Source of the DNA: Lineus longissimus
Lineage: Eukaryota; Nemertea; Pilidiophora; Heteronemertea; Lineidae
Assembly: GCF_910592395.1 (NCBI RefSeq)
Contig: NC_088312.1
Location: 8,556,001-8,620,000, forward strand
DNA: 64,000 nt
Direction: 5' to 3'
The notes beneath the pieces were generated by a model that was given only the letters and a program-made list of their open reading frames with translations, had not been told where the DNA came from and made no database searches. The stretch's first letter is position 1, and the number at the start of each line of letters is the position of its first letter. Shown piece by piece: positions 47,195 through 60,600 of the stretch. The translations under genes were made by a program, and so were the position numbers.

Positions 47195-47440
47195 TGACGA
47201 GATAAACCATTCAATGTGAACTCAAATGATTGTGGCCATCTGAATTTGGCAATATGAGTTCATAGTCATACTGGTGAAAAACCATTCAATGTGAAAGTGA
47301 TTTGTGATCGGAGAAATATGGATTCATACTAATGATCGTAAACGATTCAATGTGAAGTCCATGTAGGCTAAACCATACAACGATTGTGGTCATCTGATAG
47401 ATTTGTATTCATACAAGTGATAATCCATTCAATGTATCAA
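47195..47440 (+). pseudogene. Decayed C2H2 zinc-finger array
   Basis: Finger-linker remnants recur: GATAAACCATTCAATGTG (47201), CATACTGGTGAAAAACCATT (47267, reading HTGEKP), GATTCAATGTGAAG (47343) and CATACAAGTGATAATCC (47414), with AATGATTGTGGCCATCTG between them, echoing the N-D-C-G-H-L region of a finger. Spacings are near the 84-bp finger period. Frames are broken by a one-base loss in the PFxC codons and by stops, so no protein can be made. It is probably an old fragment of a polyzinc-finger gene. Confidence 0.55.
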
Positions 47441-50011
47441 TCACATGCTGAACATCTCATCATTGGGTCACCTAATGAAAACTGAAAATCTGTAATCTTA
47501 TTCATGCCGATTTAGTGCCATTTTCTCTCATAAAACGTTTTCTTTTATTAATAAATAACAAAATATGATCTTTATGAATAAAATCTGACACTTACTAGTG
47601 GATTTTAAGATGACTGCACGGAGAACTACAAACGCAGCGTAGGGCATCGCGGGCTTTGTGGTGTTGCAATAGCCTCACAGCATTCTTTCCTGATCTACAT
47701 CCGCCGTACTGCTTTTCAAGATGGTGGCAACGATCTAGTTCTGGCACAACACCAGTGACACCTACATCGGTATGGGCGATTGAAGAATAAAAACAAAAAG
47801 TTGACCCTGGGATGGCATGGGTTAATACCAAGGTAATCAAGATAAATATTGATTTGAATTATAGAGTAGTATTCAATCTTTCATAAAATATTGATTTCAG
47901 TTCTATGGTCCCCCGGGTATTTTCAGGAGGGCAGCACCAGTAAGGGCTTCATTTCTGGAGACAAGCAGCTTGGAAAGTGAGAATCTGAGAACTGTTTTAC
48001 AAAAATAGGATTTTCTCTAGATTTTCGTGGTGAACCCTATACGCCATTGCAGTGAGGGATGTCCCAGACCTTGGATATTAACCCCTTGTGGCGGTTTGTA
48101 AAAAAACACGGTTTCCTATTTTTGGCAGATTTTTAAGTTTAATAGAAAATGCATTGCAAATAATCACCGGTGTTGTCCCTTCTAGAGGCGTTGTAAGGTA
48201 CAAAATCAGCGCCCCTAGTGTCAAGATTGTGAAGAATTCTCTATGTCAGTTGACCTCCTCATTCTCCTTGCGGGAAAGCATGAAACTAAAGTTATGACAC
48301 GTGTACGGCAGTACTGTAAATTCGTCAGGATCCGTTGTAAGTTTCAAAAGTGGAATCATTTGCAGTTGAAAGGATTTTATCACAGAGTGAAGGCCATCCA
48401 TCTGGAAGCTGCAACATTCAACAACACCAGATTCTATTTTAACTAAAACAAAACTCCTTGGTTGTAATTACAGCTACCGGAGATTAGTCTTCCGAGGACA
48501 AAGCAACAACCAGTCAGGGATATGTATTGGGGTCTGCCGTCTCAAATCCCTGCAACTTTCTTCATAATTCAGACCTAGAGTTCCACTGATGTAGTGGACA
48601 ATCCTGAGTAATTCATATTGGGGATAAATCATTCAGTGAATAAGGAGTTTTGTTTAAAGTTAAGTTCAGGTTTCACTTCGCTCAATCATCGAAGGCATTT
48701 CAGCATTGACGAGCTGGGAAGCAACCTTCAAGTAGTGCATTCCTTCAAGGAATTGGGATGGAGCACAAATTTTACCAGTGCACATCCGTTCGCTGTGGCG
48801 TCAAACACGTGAAGAGCGATATTTGTCACCAAATTCCAACAGCCAAGAGTGGGGGGATCAGTCATTTATTCTCGAATAGAAGATGGTCATTTATGGCGAG
48901 AGTACCAGTAAATGTAGTTCAGAAGTTCTTATTCCAACTCCTGCATCTTTTCTGTAGATCATCACCCAGATGATGTACTTTTCTGCAGAACATATTGACC
49001 AGGAGTCAAGTCACTCTTTGTCATTGGCTGGTATCATAGAGCAGACCCGATCTCTCAGATACAAGGGGCAGCAAGAGGGAATGCAGTGATATCCTTTGGT
49101 TAAACTCATGAATGAAACAGTATCTGAATAAGTGTGTACCATTTCAGGAACTTTTCCAAGGGGCTCAAAGGAGGAAGAGCAGCACCTGATAATTAAATAT
49201 ATGCTCAGCAATTGAAAACAGCAAGAATGCCAAAGGTTGTCTATCACTGCACAAAGAATGAAACAAAACAGTTAAGTATGGTCACAATATTTTATTGTTC
49301 ATAGCCTCAAATGGATCAATACAGTATAAGAGAGAAATTGAGTTCCAATCAGGGTCCACATCACTTTGCTGCCATAACCGTACCATTTCTATTCCAAGAG
49401 GCAGACTGGATGAACCCAAGGTACTCCTGGAGATCTTCTGCTGTCAGCATTTGTCCACTGAAAAACATCATCAAAAAGAACATGTAATTAGCAGGGAACC
49501 AGCAACCGATCGTTCATTCAAAAGAATTTTCAAGACATTCGAAATGCGACTCTAAAAGGTTTCTTTTTGTATTTAAAAACACTGCCATTGTCACAATGAG
49601 TTGGAAGAGAAGCAAAAGTAAGCTGATCAACTGACAGCCCAGTCAGACTTCACCACATCATTCATCCCTTTCCAAAGAAGCTGGGAGATACGCTTGTTCA
49701 AAAAGAGGTTCAATTAAATCCTGCTGCCCACAAATGGATCGCGACCACTTCTCTTTATGTCACACAACCCTGAAACTCCCGAGACAAGACAGCAATCATA
49801 TTCTAAGGTTTTCTATTCTTTACTTTCTGAGAAAAAACATCTTCAATATGCCTCACCTCTCAATTGAAAATATGGAAGCCTACAACCATCCATCTTTTCT
49901 GCAGGAACTGCATGCCATGGTACTCTTAAGACACTCTTTACCATCACTGGAAAAGAAAGCATCAGATGAACAATTGAACAAATTATCTAACTAATTGGGT
50001 CATCATCAATA
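47441..50011. other. Spacer with possible further zinc-finger remnants
   Basis: TTCATATTGGGGATAAATCA (about 48608-48627) looks like another decayed linker (H-I-G-D-K-S-F). A CpG-richer patch at 47630-47760 includes CAAGATGGTGGC (47717), similar to a YY1 initiator motif. No intact gene is supported. Confidence 0.4.
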
Positions 50012-50167
50012 TCAGAGTAGAACCTCTCTATTAACTTGGGACAAACAAATGCTGTCCTTGATCAAGAGGTGTCCTGCTAAATACAGAGGCTAAATTGAAC
50101 CAAACCAGTGTCCTAATAGAGAGGGTGTTCTGCAAACAGAGGTGTCAGAAAGTAAGGGCACACTGTA
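50012..50167 (+). mobile_element. MITE-like element, copy 7
   Basis: Left end AGAGTAGAACCTCTCTATTAA; interior ACAAATGCTGTCCTTGATC, GAGGTGTCCTG and CCTAATAGAGAGGGTG; right end AAGGGCACACTGTA, with the inverted repeat partly lost. Confidence 0.65.
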
Positions 50168-52918
50168 TCGCCACTGGTTAAGAGATACAAGTGGTTCTCA
50201 GCAAGAAGTCTAGATTTGTATCCCATTGCAGTTCAGCTCCGCAAGGCCTGCTTGGTTCTCGGCAAGCTGAAGAATAGCTTTTCTGGGGTGATTTCATCAC
50301 TTCATTACACCAATATTCGCAACTGGAACCTATTACTCTTCTTCTGATGGCAAAGACTTACTTAACTGAGAATATTCATATCCAGACAGATTTAATGGCC
50401 GAAACCAGACACTCGCAACCATCTCACTTTTAGAACTTTTGCCGGGTCGTCCAATCATCCAACCAAAGAGCACCTAGATAACTTTTCTTGCGTCGTCTGA
50501 TCATCTTACCAACGGGCATGTGGTTCTTGGTTGAACTTTTCATTCAACAGCTGAAAAGAGGATGTCTCATCACCTTAGTTTAGGAACTGATGAATCAAAG
50601 ACCTACAGAACTTTGTCAAGTGATTCTCAGCAAAAAGCCGCGATTAGTTTCACATAGAATCAAACGGTAATTCCAAGTTTCATCATTGAATCACTTAACA
50701 GTCATGTCACCAAGAGCAATGAAACATTACTAGACCCTATCCTTGAAAGTTTTAGGTAACTTTTCATTAAGACTTGCTGCAGCATTTTTTTAACTCTTTC
50801 ATAAAAAGTGTTCATGGAAGCAGACATTTTTATGCCATTTACATTGTGATTTTCAAAGCATACAGATATTGACAATGTCCTGCTCCTGTAAGACTTAAGA
50901 GTCAGAACATAGTACAATGTATGTGACTTACTTTTCAACTTTTGGCTCCTTGACATCCTGAAGGACATTTTCAGCCTGGTAACGGCACTACCTATTTTGA
51001 AAGAAAGACAATAGTTGCTATTAGACATTTTTGCAAAAATGGTCATTTTAGAGATAGTCTGAAAGAAGCTCAACAAAGACTACCAGCAACCAATAGATAG
51101 AGAAGAGTCCAAATTTGAAAGACAACAAAGCAGATCTTAGCATCTAAATCAATTTTTTGCACAATGGTGAACTTGGAACTAAGGAGGTCACATATATTAC
51201 TATTACAGAAAGTGGTCCATTCATCCAAGAACTGTTATTTTTTAAAGTAAACTTTTAACATCATCATTGAGATTAGCTAATAATTTTTAATGCACAAGAG
51301 GTTTGAACACAATCAAACTGCTGAAAACAAAGGTTGGTTAACACATCATAAGAAACCAGTTTACAACCCCCAAATGAAGTTTATCGACAGATGAAACAAG
51401 AGCCATTGATCAATGGATTAAGAGTTGAAAGCGATCATTTCCAATCCCTTTCCGATCAGAGATTGTAAATCTTAACCCATCAAAATTGATCGTGACTGAG
51501 CACTAATTATTGTCAACAGTGCTTCATCTGTATAAAATCTCATGCCAGAAGTAAGAGTAAAGCAAGTCATTCCATTCAAATGCTCATAAAATGAAAAGAA
51601 AGCACTCAAGGGCATATTGTTTTGGCGAGTCCATAAAAGTTCTCCCACTGACTACAAAAGAAGTCTAGGCCAATTACAAGTCGTAATGCAGCTGAACTGG
51701 AAGAAGATTAACTATATATATTGGATCACCAACAAATAAATCTGGTCAATCGCAAAACTTTGAAACAGTACAAAGTTTTGTTTAGTGTTGTGGTCCTTGT
51801 ATGCTTGACAGACTTTAGAATTGCCGGAAAACTTCCTTATTTCTACTCCAGTACAAGCGGAGTAAAGTGAAACTGTCACTTTTTTTACACAGGAAAGAAA
51901 ACTGCCTGTCATTGATTATTTGAGGGTTAATTATCAAGCACAAATGTAAACTGAGCAAATGTGCTATACTTCCAAAACAGAGGTCAGGTCAAACAAATTT
52001 ACAGAAGTCTTCATTTCAGAGTGACCTTGAAAAGGGGGTCAAGGGCATATTTTCAGACCTACTTCAAGCTTTTCAAAGCACACACTATACAGATAAGACT
52101 TGCATAATATTCTAGGAGGTGCAGTGTCAATATGAATGCAAGTCAAACCCAACCACATCTTACAAATCCATCATCACCATTTTGATTCTCACAGATATTT
52201 GCCATATAATAAAACTTTTGAAAATGCCCTTTAACATGAAACAGGTAGAGAGAAGGACAAATGATGCTTTGTTGGTATGATAAAAAGTTATTTTTATCTT
52301 ATAATAAAGCTGTCAAATTCATTGATTTGTCAAAGATACAATTGCACCCAGATATGAACCCACTCATCGGAACAAAGGACAGCACCTATCATGGTCGAAT
52401 AAGGACAGAGCAGAATAGTACTCTCAAATACATTTCAGCACCTATGGCACTTGATATAGAAGTAAATATTATTTTTCATAATGCATTTTACACGTAAAAC
52501 TGCACTCCTGCATTCCATAATTACAACAATGAGTATGAATGATGACTTTGACTGAGGAGCGTCAATATAATCAGCCTAGCACAAGATCCTGTGTAATGTG
52601 AAGAGTCCTATAATACAGCAGTAATTCCCTACCCTTTGCATAAAGATCCTTGTATGTTACTAGTTCTCGTGATTGAAAGCACGTTCGAAATCAGTGAAGG
52701 AATGGCAAAATATCCAGTGCGAAGTTTACTGTATATTTATCATACTTTATATTGCATTTCCCGCAGCTCTAGTAGTCAAAGGCATAAGTTTCAACCAGTT
52801 TGGCTTGCACTTTGTGCTATCGTACACAACATGGAACACCTTCGTCCAACACCCACAATTTCATCCATCATGCCAGTTTGGCACCTTCTTCAGTGTTTTT
52901 CACAGCAAATTTTTTGAC
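50168..52918. other. Spacer
   Basis: AT-rich; no gene is supported. Open frames of up to 124 codons (50702-51076, minus) lack recognisable domains. Confidence 0.4.
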
Positions 52919-53082
52919 TACAGCAGAACCTCTCTATCAAGGACACTCTTGGGACTGACAAATGCTGTCCTCAATTGAGAGGTGTCCTGATTACATAAGT
53001 TAATTTCAAGGGAAATTTGGGACCAGTTGTCACTGGAGAAAGTGTCCTTGATAGAGGTGTCCGCTAAAGGAGGTTCAACTGC
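52919..53082 (+). mobile_element. MITE-like element, copy 8
   Basis: Left end TACAGCAGAACCTCTCTATC; interior TGGGACTGACAAATGCTGTCC and GAGGTGTCCTGATTAC; right end GCTAAAGGAGGTTCAACTGC. It is closely similar to copies 1 and 5. Confidence 0.8.
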
Positions 53083-56000
53083 ACTCCAAATCTTTTTGGG
53101 GTTTTAGGTGAAACCATTCGATAAAAGCCTTCCTATTAAAGTGAAGCTATGGAAAACAAAAACATGCAAAAGATTGCAACTATTTCCCACAAAGCTAAAT
53201 CATCTTCAAGTTCGTCAACTGAACTGCAACATGACGGCAATCAAGCTATTCCAAGTTACAATGCAATGGGGTCCCATATTGTGCAAGCTCTGATGAATGT
53301 GAACGTTTCCTCATTCCACTAGAGGAGTCAAACAACTGTTTGAATCTTTTGAACGATTGAAATATTTGATTCTCAACTACAGACACTGGGGAACAAGGCA
53401 GAAATTAGAGCAAAACAGGAGTTGGGTATGTTTTACGTAGTACCAAAAGCTCATTAATTTGAAGTACTGAGTTTTTGGTAGTACGCAGTAATAGTAACCC
53501 CCACAAAACTGAGCAAATATGTTCACCAGATGATATTTACACATTTATACCTAGAAATGATTCTGAGGAGAACTTGTGCGATGTGATGACCATGTCACAA
53601 GATTGGCAGTTGGTAATGTGTCCTTAGTTATACTACAACATCTACAATGGTAGATGATTTTCGACATAAAATCGTTCTAGTCCACTGAGCATCCCCATCC
53701 CTACATACATGAAGAATCAGTCAAATACATCATCAGAAGTAAAGTAAGCATGAAACTTTGTCATACAATCCTTGAAATATCCTTTGGCAGTAGAGTAATG
53801 ATTCAATGAACACTATTCCTTTGGTTGTTATATGTGTCACCTAAAAAAGAAGTTCTCTAAAATGTTCAAGTGCCTATAAATCTGTCACAAATGGTATTCA
53901 TACGAGGATGATCAAGATAAGACAAAATACATATCAATAATATCATGACTTTTGTCATACATACCTCAATACCTGCGGTCAGTACTTGATACACGTAGCA
54001 TCGTGTTACGTTATGTTGTATGATCCTAAAGAACTTGTAGTATGGCCTATCATATGATTTTGCTATGAGAACTCTTGCTATAAAGGTTTACGCTGGAAGT
54101 AATAATAGCCTGAAATAGTAGCAACAGCAAATAAACGCAGTAAAATGTGACAGACTGAAATTACAGGAGTTACAGAGTTTTCTCAAGTGTTCTGGTAACT
54201 TGAGATGACCAATGTGTGGATGTAGAGTGTTGCATGTTCGACTTCCGAGCCCAAATTTATCCCGTTCAGGCAGAGGTCAAGACCACTTGGTCAATACCCC
54301 AATCCCCACCTCCCTCAATATCGTCACCCCATAGTGCACAGTAGAAGATTTCATATAATGTCGCTACACGAGGTTACCCTGCCAGGAAATATTTACCATA
54401 AATGAACTGGTCATTTATAATCTTAATAGTTCCATCTCCAATTACCCGGTTAATGTGGAGAGCAGGTATTCTATGCACTTGACAACTAATCATAAAACGC
54501 AAAAGTTTGCTGAAGTAAATTTTACAATATATTATCCAGCCTCAGAACTATCCAAATCCCCTCTATCAATCAAGTACACTCTTGCGTCTCATTTCATTTC
54601 CGTGATTCCATTTTAAGTAACTTTTGCTATTGCTATGCACAAACTGTCGATTCTTCATTATTTGGAAGGGATACTGCTTTGGAGACTTTGGGACTAAATA
54701 TAAATGTTGGGTGACCAGGGTCGTACACTTCAGTATAATATAGCTTTGATAGAAAAGTGCAAAATACCTTGACCAAGAAAACAAATCAAGGTTTTACAAT
54801 GATCTGATCGCAAGCAAAAACTGATTATCCACATCAGATTTCGCAGCACATCAATAACATTGATGCAATGTATCCGTTACGAATTTCCCCATAAGAAATC
54901 TAGGGAGCCTATCACTTTTCAGAAAGAGATAAACTATTAGTACAGTACTTCTATCAACCCTATCTTCGAACTCGGAACTAAGTTTTTCAGTGTTCAAGTG
55001 CAAAAACTGAGTTTTCAAATATATCTTTGTTTGTTTGTTTTTATCAAGTCCAGTCATAAATGGTGAGGACTTAAAGCTTGTAGCATAGACTAAACAAAGA
55101 TGGCATACTCCTTCATTTCAAGCAAAACCCGAAATAAAGGACAAACCATCCAAGCTCTTGAACTTTACGGAATTCCAAATGAACTGACAGCACAGTTCAA
55201 TGCCCTTTCTATACGGGAACAGAGAAAGTGCTTTCAGTCCAACATTCATACTTACCGACAGAGAATGCACATGAGACATTTAAATCATGAAGGGCAGGAC
55301 CGCTCTTTGTCTTTGGAAACTCCAATATTCAGTCAATCCGCATGATACATGTACAACTTTGTCGCAGGAAACAGCAGCATTTTTTTCTGATGCCCCACAA
55401 ATCCCAAACTGAGGCAAGCTTATTTTATTTTATCCAGCGCCAGAACAAAACAACCAAAAGTCCACCCCTCATTAGTATTAAGGTCTAATCTAGACAGCCA
55501 ATGAATAGACCCACCTCCCCAACCCATTTATACCCCAAAACGGAGTCATTTGTATGCAATGCAAAACATGCTGATATGATCACTGTGATTTTGGTATCCT
55601 CACGCATCTGTAATTTACTCCACCAATTGTGGAGTGAGGATCCAAAGTGGCCGCCTTTGTTCGAAGAGTCTTACTAGAGTAATGCGACTGCATAGGATAC
55701 AGTTGTTGACCTTGGAATCGAAATAATATGCCAACTTGAGTCACTTCATTTCAGCTCCTACAGCATTCTGAACTGTGCATTGTGAACCCGAATGTCAGTT
55801 TAAACAAAGTACCGTCAGTGCCTAGCACAGTACCTGTGGCTAGCCGATCATGAAAACATTGCTAGACGTGCATATCATAGCAGTTTGATCAGTCACACTG
55901 GTTATCATGAGAGTTCGAATGTGATTATGAACATGAGTGCACTAAATTGAGTCACACTTGCGTACCTGTACGCAAGTGTGACTCGTGATTCTGATCCTGT

Positions 56001-57089
56001 ACGCAAGAGTGATATGGTCAAGCTGCGACTGGTTTCCCAAAGCAGCTTTGATGCTCCAAATCTAACACCACTGGTTGTCCTGCACAAGTCCAAAACATCT
56101 AGTGTTCAGATGTTTACAGAGAACCATCAGTTACATCTATTAACCATGCCCCAAATCTAATCTAACATCAGGCTGGCTGGTTGCATGACAGTTATGACTT
56201 TCAGAGCACTCCACACAATTTCATAGAGTGCGTTGAAAGTGTGAAATTTGGCAGAAAAATTTCTTTTTTTAATCCTGGTGCAAAAATATTTTATTCTAAT
56301 TTCTACTGTTCACAATGTCAGAGTTCAAAATCCAACTCCTTTCGCAAGGATTGATACTTTCTTTTAACTGCCCTGCCAACTGACAAGTGACAAAGATTGG
56401 CCATGAAGAGCAGCAACGTGTTCTATGCAGAATGGTCTAACTTTAAACACCGGAACAGGTAGAATAAGGTGCCAGGGTACATATAAGGTCAAGTCTTCAG
56501 AGGGCTACACTATTTATCGAAGGGTTCTAAGGCAAAAGGTTCAATGTGAGAGTCATATCACAAAAATTGCAAGACCTTTTTAGGTCAGAAGTTAAAATAT
56601 TCCGAAAATTCAAAATCAAAACTGGAATCCTGAAGGCCGGACGAGAAGATTTTGCTGTCTTCACAGAAACATTCCACTCAGGAATATATTATCATTGTGG
56701 TAAGTTAGCTGTTAGCGTTACTTCACATTCCTGAAAATCTTTGATGTCCAGTCACTTACTTTTGCCACCCCCACCCCCACCCCCACCAGTGTTTTTCTCT
56801 CTCAGCCCTCATTAAAATCTGCTAACATTATACAACTGCAATCTCCATCCTGAATCTGAGCACGGTTTTTCTCCTGTGAAGTACACAAAACCCAAACTCA
56901 TTGATGTCCTGTCACTTAAACTTGCCCCACCCCTTCCCCTCAAATAAGTGCTTAGGTGTTTTTTCCCTCAGCATTCAGCTATGCATACAACTGCGATATC
57001 CATTCTGAACACCATGTTTGTCCCATGAAGTGCACAAAAACCACAAACATTGCTCCGAAGTATCATTTTGGAGGTGACTAAAATTTGCT
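53083..57089. other. Spacer downstream of the DBHS gene
   Basis: No gene is supported. It includes an ACGCAAGTGTGACTC / GAGTCACACTTGCGT inverted repeat near 55951-55985 and a (CCCCCA)n run at 56767-56790. Part may be 3' UTR of the gene at 57670 if its transcript is long. Confidence 0.4.
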
Positions 57090-57095
57090 TTTATT
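57090..57095 (-). terminator. Possible polyadenylation signal of the DBHS gene
   Basis: AATAAA on the minus strand, about 575 bp beyond the stop codon at 57670. Position only; not proven. Confidence 0.3.
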
Positions 57096-57669
57096 ATACA
57101 ACACAAATATTTACCTACTTCACAGAACATGTTAGATGATCATATAATGAAAACATAAAATTACACGCATTTCATTTCAACTTCCGCGTAGACTTACCGC
57201 ATTGGTACCCTCACTACAGTGAGTCCTTTCTAATTTGACATCATCTTACAATATAACTCGGCACAATGTAACTAAAATTATTTTATGTGTGACTTTGAAC
57301 TTCTGTTCATGACTGACATCACCTGGATTTCAAACCAGTCACGGTCACACTTTTATAATGTATTCAACATCAAGAAACATGATTACCATATCGCTAAGAT
57401 TAAAAATAAAAGTGAAGTAAAAACCCTTCTCTGAAGTGTATAATCGGAACAACATTGTCACTATACTCCATCAATGGTCCTTATCCTCCTGATACAGTAA
57501 TGGGAGTTCAACTACGATACAGTGATTTTTTTGGTTTTCTTCCGTGGTTGCGACATAATTACTAAGTATGAAGTTAATGGCAGTAGGTTTAATGTATTAA
57601 TTGACGGAGACAAAATTCTCCTCATAGTCTTTGTATCAGTATCAGCTCTCAGATGCACAAGTAATCGCC

Positions 57670-60600
57670 TCAGTATCTGCGTGGCTTCTTCATTTCGTGG
57701 AAATCTTCTCTTGCTGGCCGCCTTTCCATAAGCCGGTCTCTCATCTGCATGTCTCTGTTGCCACCAAACATACCAGCATTCATGTTTCCTCCCATACCAC
57801 CGTTGTTGCCAAATGTGGTCGGTGGCTGATCAAACCGGGACTGACGCTGTGAACGAGCGACAGATATTGCAAAGTTCAAGGTAACGTATGTTTACAAATG
57901 CAGAGATACCGAAAGATTTCAAATTCATGTAGAATATCGCCAGGTTGATCCACATCATGTTTGAATGGGTCGGCATCAGATTTGTCAGCATCCAAGGTAC
58001 ATAGGAAAAGGGAAACAAAGATGCTTTATTAGTTTGGAGTATCATTTAACTTTGTAGAGTGTAGAAATATCTGAAATTAAAGTCTGCATCGTGATAGTGA
58101 AATAAGTTGACCAATTCCTGAAATTATAACTTTTGCATTACCAGTAAAGATGGGCTCTTGCTGTCTGTGCTTCAAACCGATAACATATTTACTTTGTGTG
58201 AAGAAGTTATTACTGGAAGTAATCACAAGTATCACGGTTCTTACGGATCTTTTTTTATATTGCGAATGTGTCAATCCTGTCATTTGAACTTAAAGATCTG
58301 GAAGAACCTAAAACATAAAATTACAGACCCCCCTCCCATCACCCGAAAAATACACTTGAACAGTGACGTCATTGACGCTTTCAATCAACAACAATATCAT
58401 TGACCAAATCAGACTTGGAAAATAGTATGCTGGGCAGCAAAGACTGGTGCCCCAGTGGGTAGTCATCACTTATAATCTTATCAAAGTCGACTAGCCGAGA
58501 GTCTGTTGCTAATTCATAAATATTGAATACACTTAACAATCGACCACCACCACATCAACAGTCTTGACAAGTTCAAATCTTGCCATTTTGTAGACACAAC
58601 ACATCCATCCAGAGTGTGATCAATCGATCAATCCAATTTTTATTCTAAATACATGAAATAACAACTGACTCGCCCACCCCTTCACCCTTCCACAAAATCA
58701 CCACCACCATACATGGATGAAACAAGGACCTTGCATTATTGTTCAGGGCAGTTTACTGGCCCTTGTGTCTTCACAGCTATTCATCAGTTCTGGACTCCCT
58801 TGCGAGACATGAATCTTGGATGCCGACAGTCAATAGAAATATGTTGAACCCTCTGATTTACTAGATCACAGGAAGATTGTGGACAACGATGGTCACACAA
58901 CAAACCACAAGTGCAGCAAGATATCATCAGGACAGACTGTTCAACTGCTGAAAATCACTACTGATATCAAGACAAAGTGCATCTGTCGAAGCACACAAGA
59001 GGGTTTGACTGTGCACGCGCACAAAATGACCTGCTTCATCATTCAAGAAAAGATCACTGAACAAAACTGGCATCATCAACAACTCTTAGGCGACTTCATG
59101 ACGCTAGTGGTGAATCACATTGGACCCAACTTTTATTTTCTAGTCCTAGGTTGATAACACCAGACAGAGGGGTACATGCACACTCATTTTCAGATCAATC
59201 AAAAGTCCTTCAGTTTTAAAATAAATCTTTTTATCAAAAATGAATCAGTAGTAAAACACAGGCAAGATATCGCACTTTTCAATTTTGGCTCCTGTTGACC
59301 ACGTTGGGTATCAGACTGGACTGAATTCCGTATCAGAGATCATCTGACCTAGGGGTTTATGTGTATGGCTGGCGGGAGTGGACAAATATCTGAATTAAGG
59401 GTCGGGATAAATCAGATTTATACCACGACATTATTCATAATAGTAGACAGCCAATCAGACCCCCGCATTTCATGAATTATGGTGACCATTAAATCTGAAT
59501 TATACCACGACATAAATGAATCAACCCACGACTATAATCGTTTTAGACCCACGACTATATTCGTAATAGCAGACAGCCAATCAGAACCCCGCATTTCATG
59601 AATTAGGGTGACCATTAAATCTGAATTATACCACGCACTAAATCCATAAATAGCACTTCCGGCGTCCATATATCGCACTTCCGGCGTCCATATATCGCAC
59701 TTCCGGCGTCCATAAATCGCACTTCCGTCCATAAATTCGGCTCTCTGATTGGCTGTCTGCTATTACGAACATAGTCGTGGGTCTAAAACGATTATAGTCG
59801 TGGGTTGATTCATTTATGTCGTGGTATAATTCAGATTTAATGGTCACCATAATTCATGAAATGCGGGGTTCTGATTGGCTGTCTACTATTATGAATATAG
59901 TCGTGGTATAAATCTGATTTATCCCGACCCTTAATTCAGATATTTGTCCACTCCCGCCAGCCATATATGTGAACCAAGTGTCATGTTCATACATGTAGCT
60001 TCAAAAGATACAAGCCATTGTTATGTGAAATTTCTCACAGATGACAGCAGTATTATATATTGTAGACTCTCCAAACTGGTGAGCCAAAAAGTATCACATA
60101 CTGTCTGTGTCAAATCCCTGCTGTATCTCATCACCAGAATAACAAGTAACATGCACTACGAATTTTACTTTGGAAGACTGGGATAATACTGAATGACAAG
60201 CCAACTTGGAATTTTATACAAGTTCAGTGACAATCAGTTCACCGACTAGGATAGTAAATCTCTATCAGGAGGATCAGCAAGGAAAGCCCCTGAACTGCCA
60301 AAAAGACTTGCAAGTTCCCACATAACCGCATCCCTCGACCCTATTATAAGACCTGAAGCAATCGGAATAAAAATGTATAACTTTCTCTATCCTTATTTTA
60401 CTCTCTCTAAAATAATTGGCGATGAGGCAAGTGTCTCGTTATTGTGGTAAGAGTATGCGACACTTTGCTCACCAACGGTTTGAAGCACAGCACAGGTTAC
60501 TGGTATGACATATTTTAAAATTGAACTCGAAATGATATGGTATAGAACAGGGCTTGATGCAGACTATAATTTCATTCAAAATTGCTGAAAAAAAGCATTC

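Noticed and set aside
50702-51076. 124-codon minus-strand frame in the spacer
   Set aside because: No homology that I recognise, no codon bias and no splice or promoter signals.
54180-54290. GTTCGACTTCC as a tRNA or SINE box B
   Set aside because: No box A at the right distance and no cloverleaf can be drawn.
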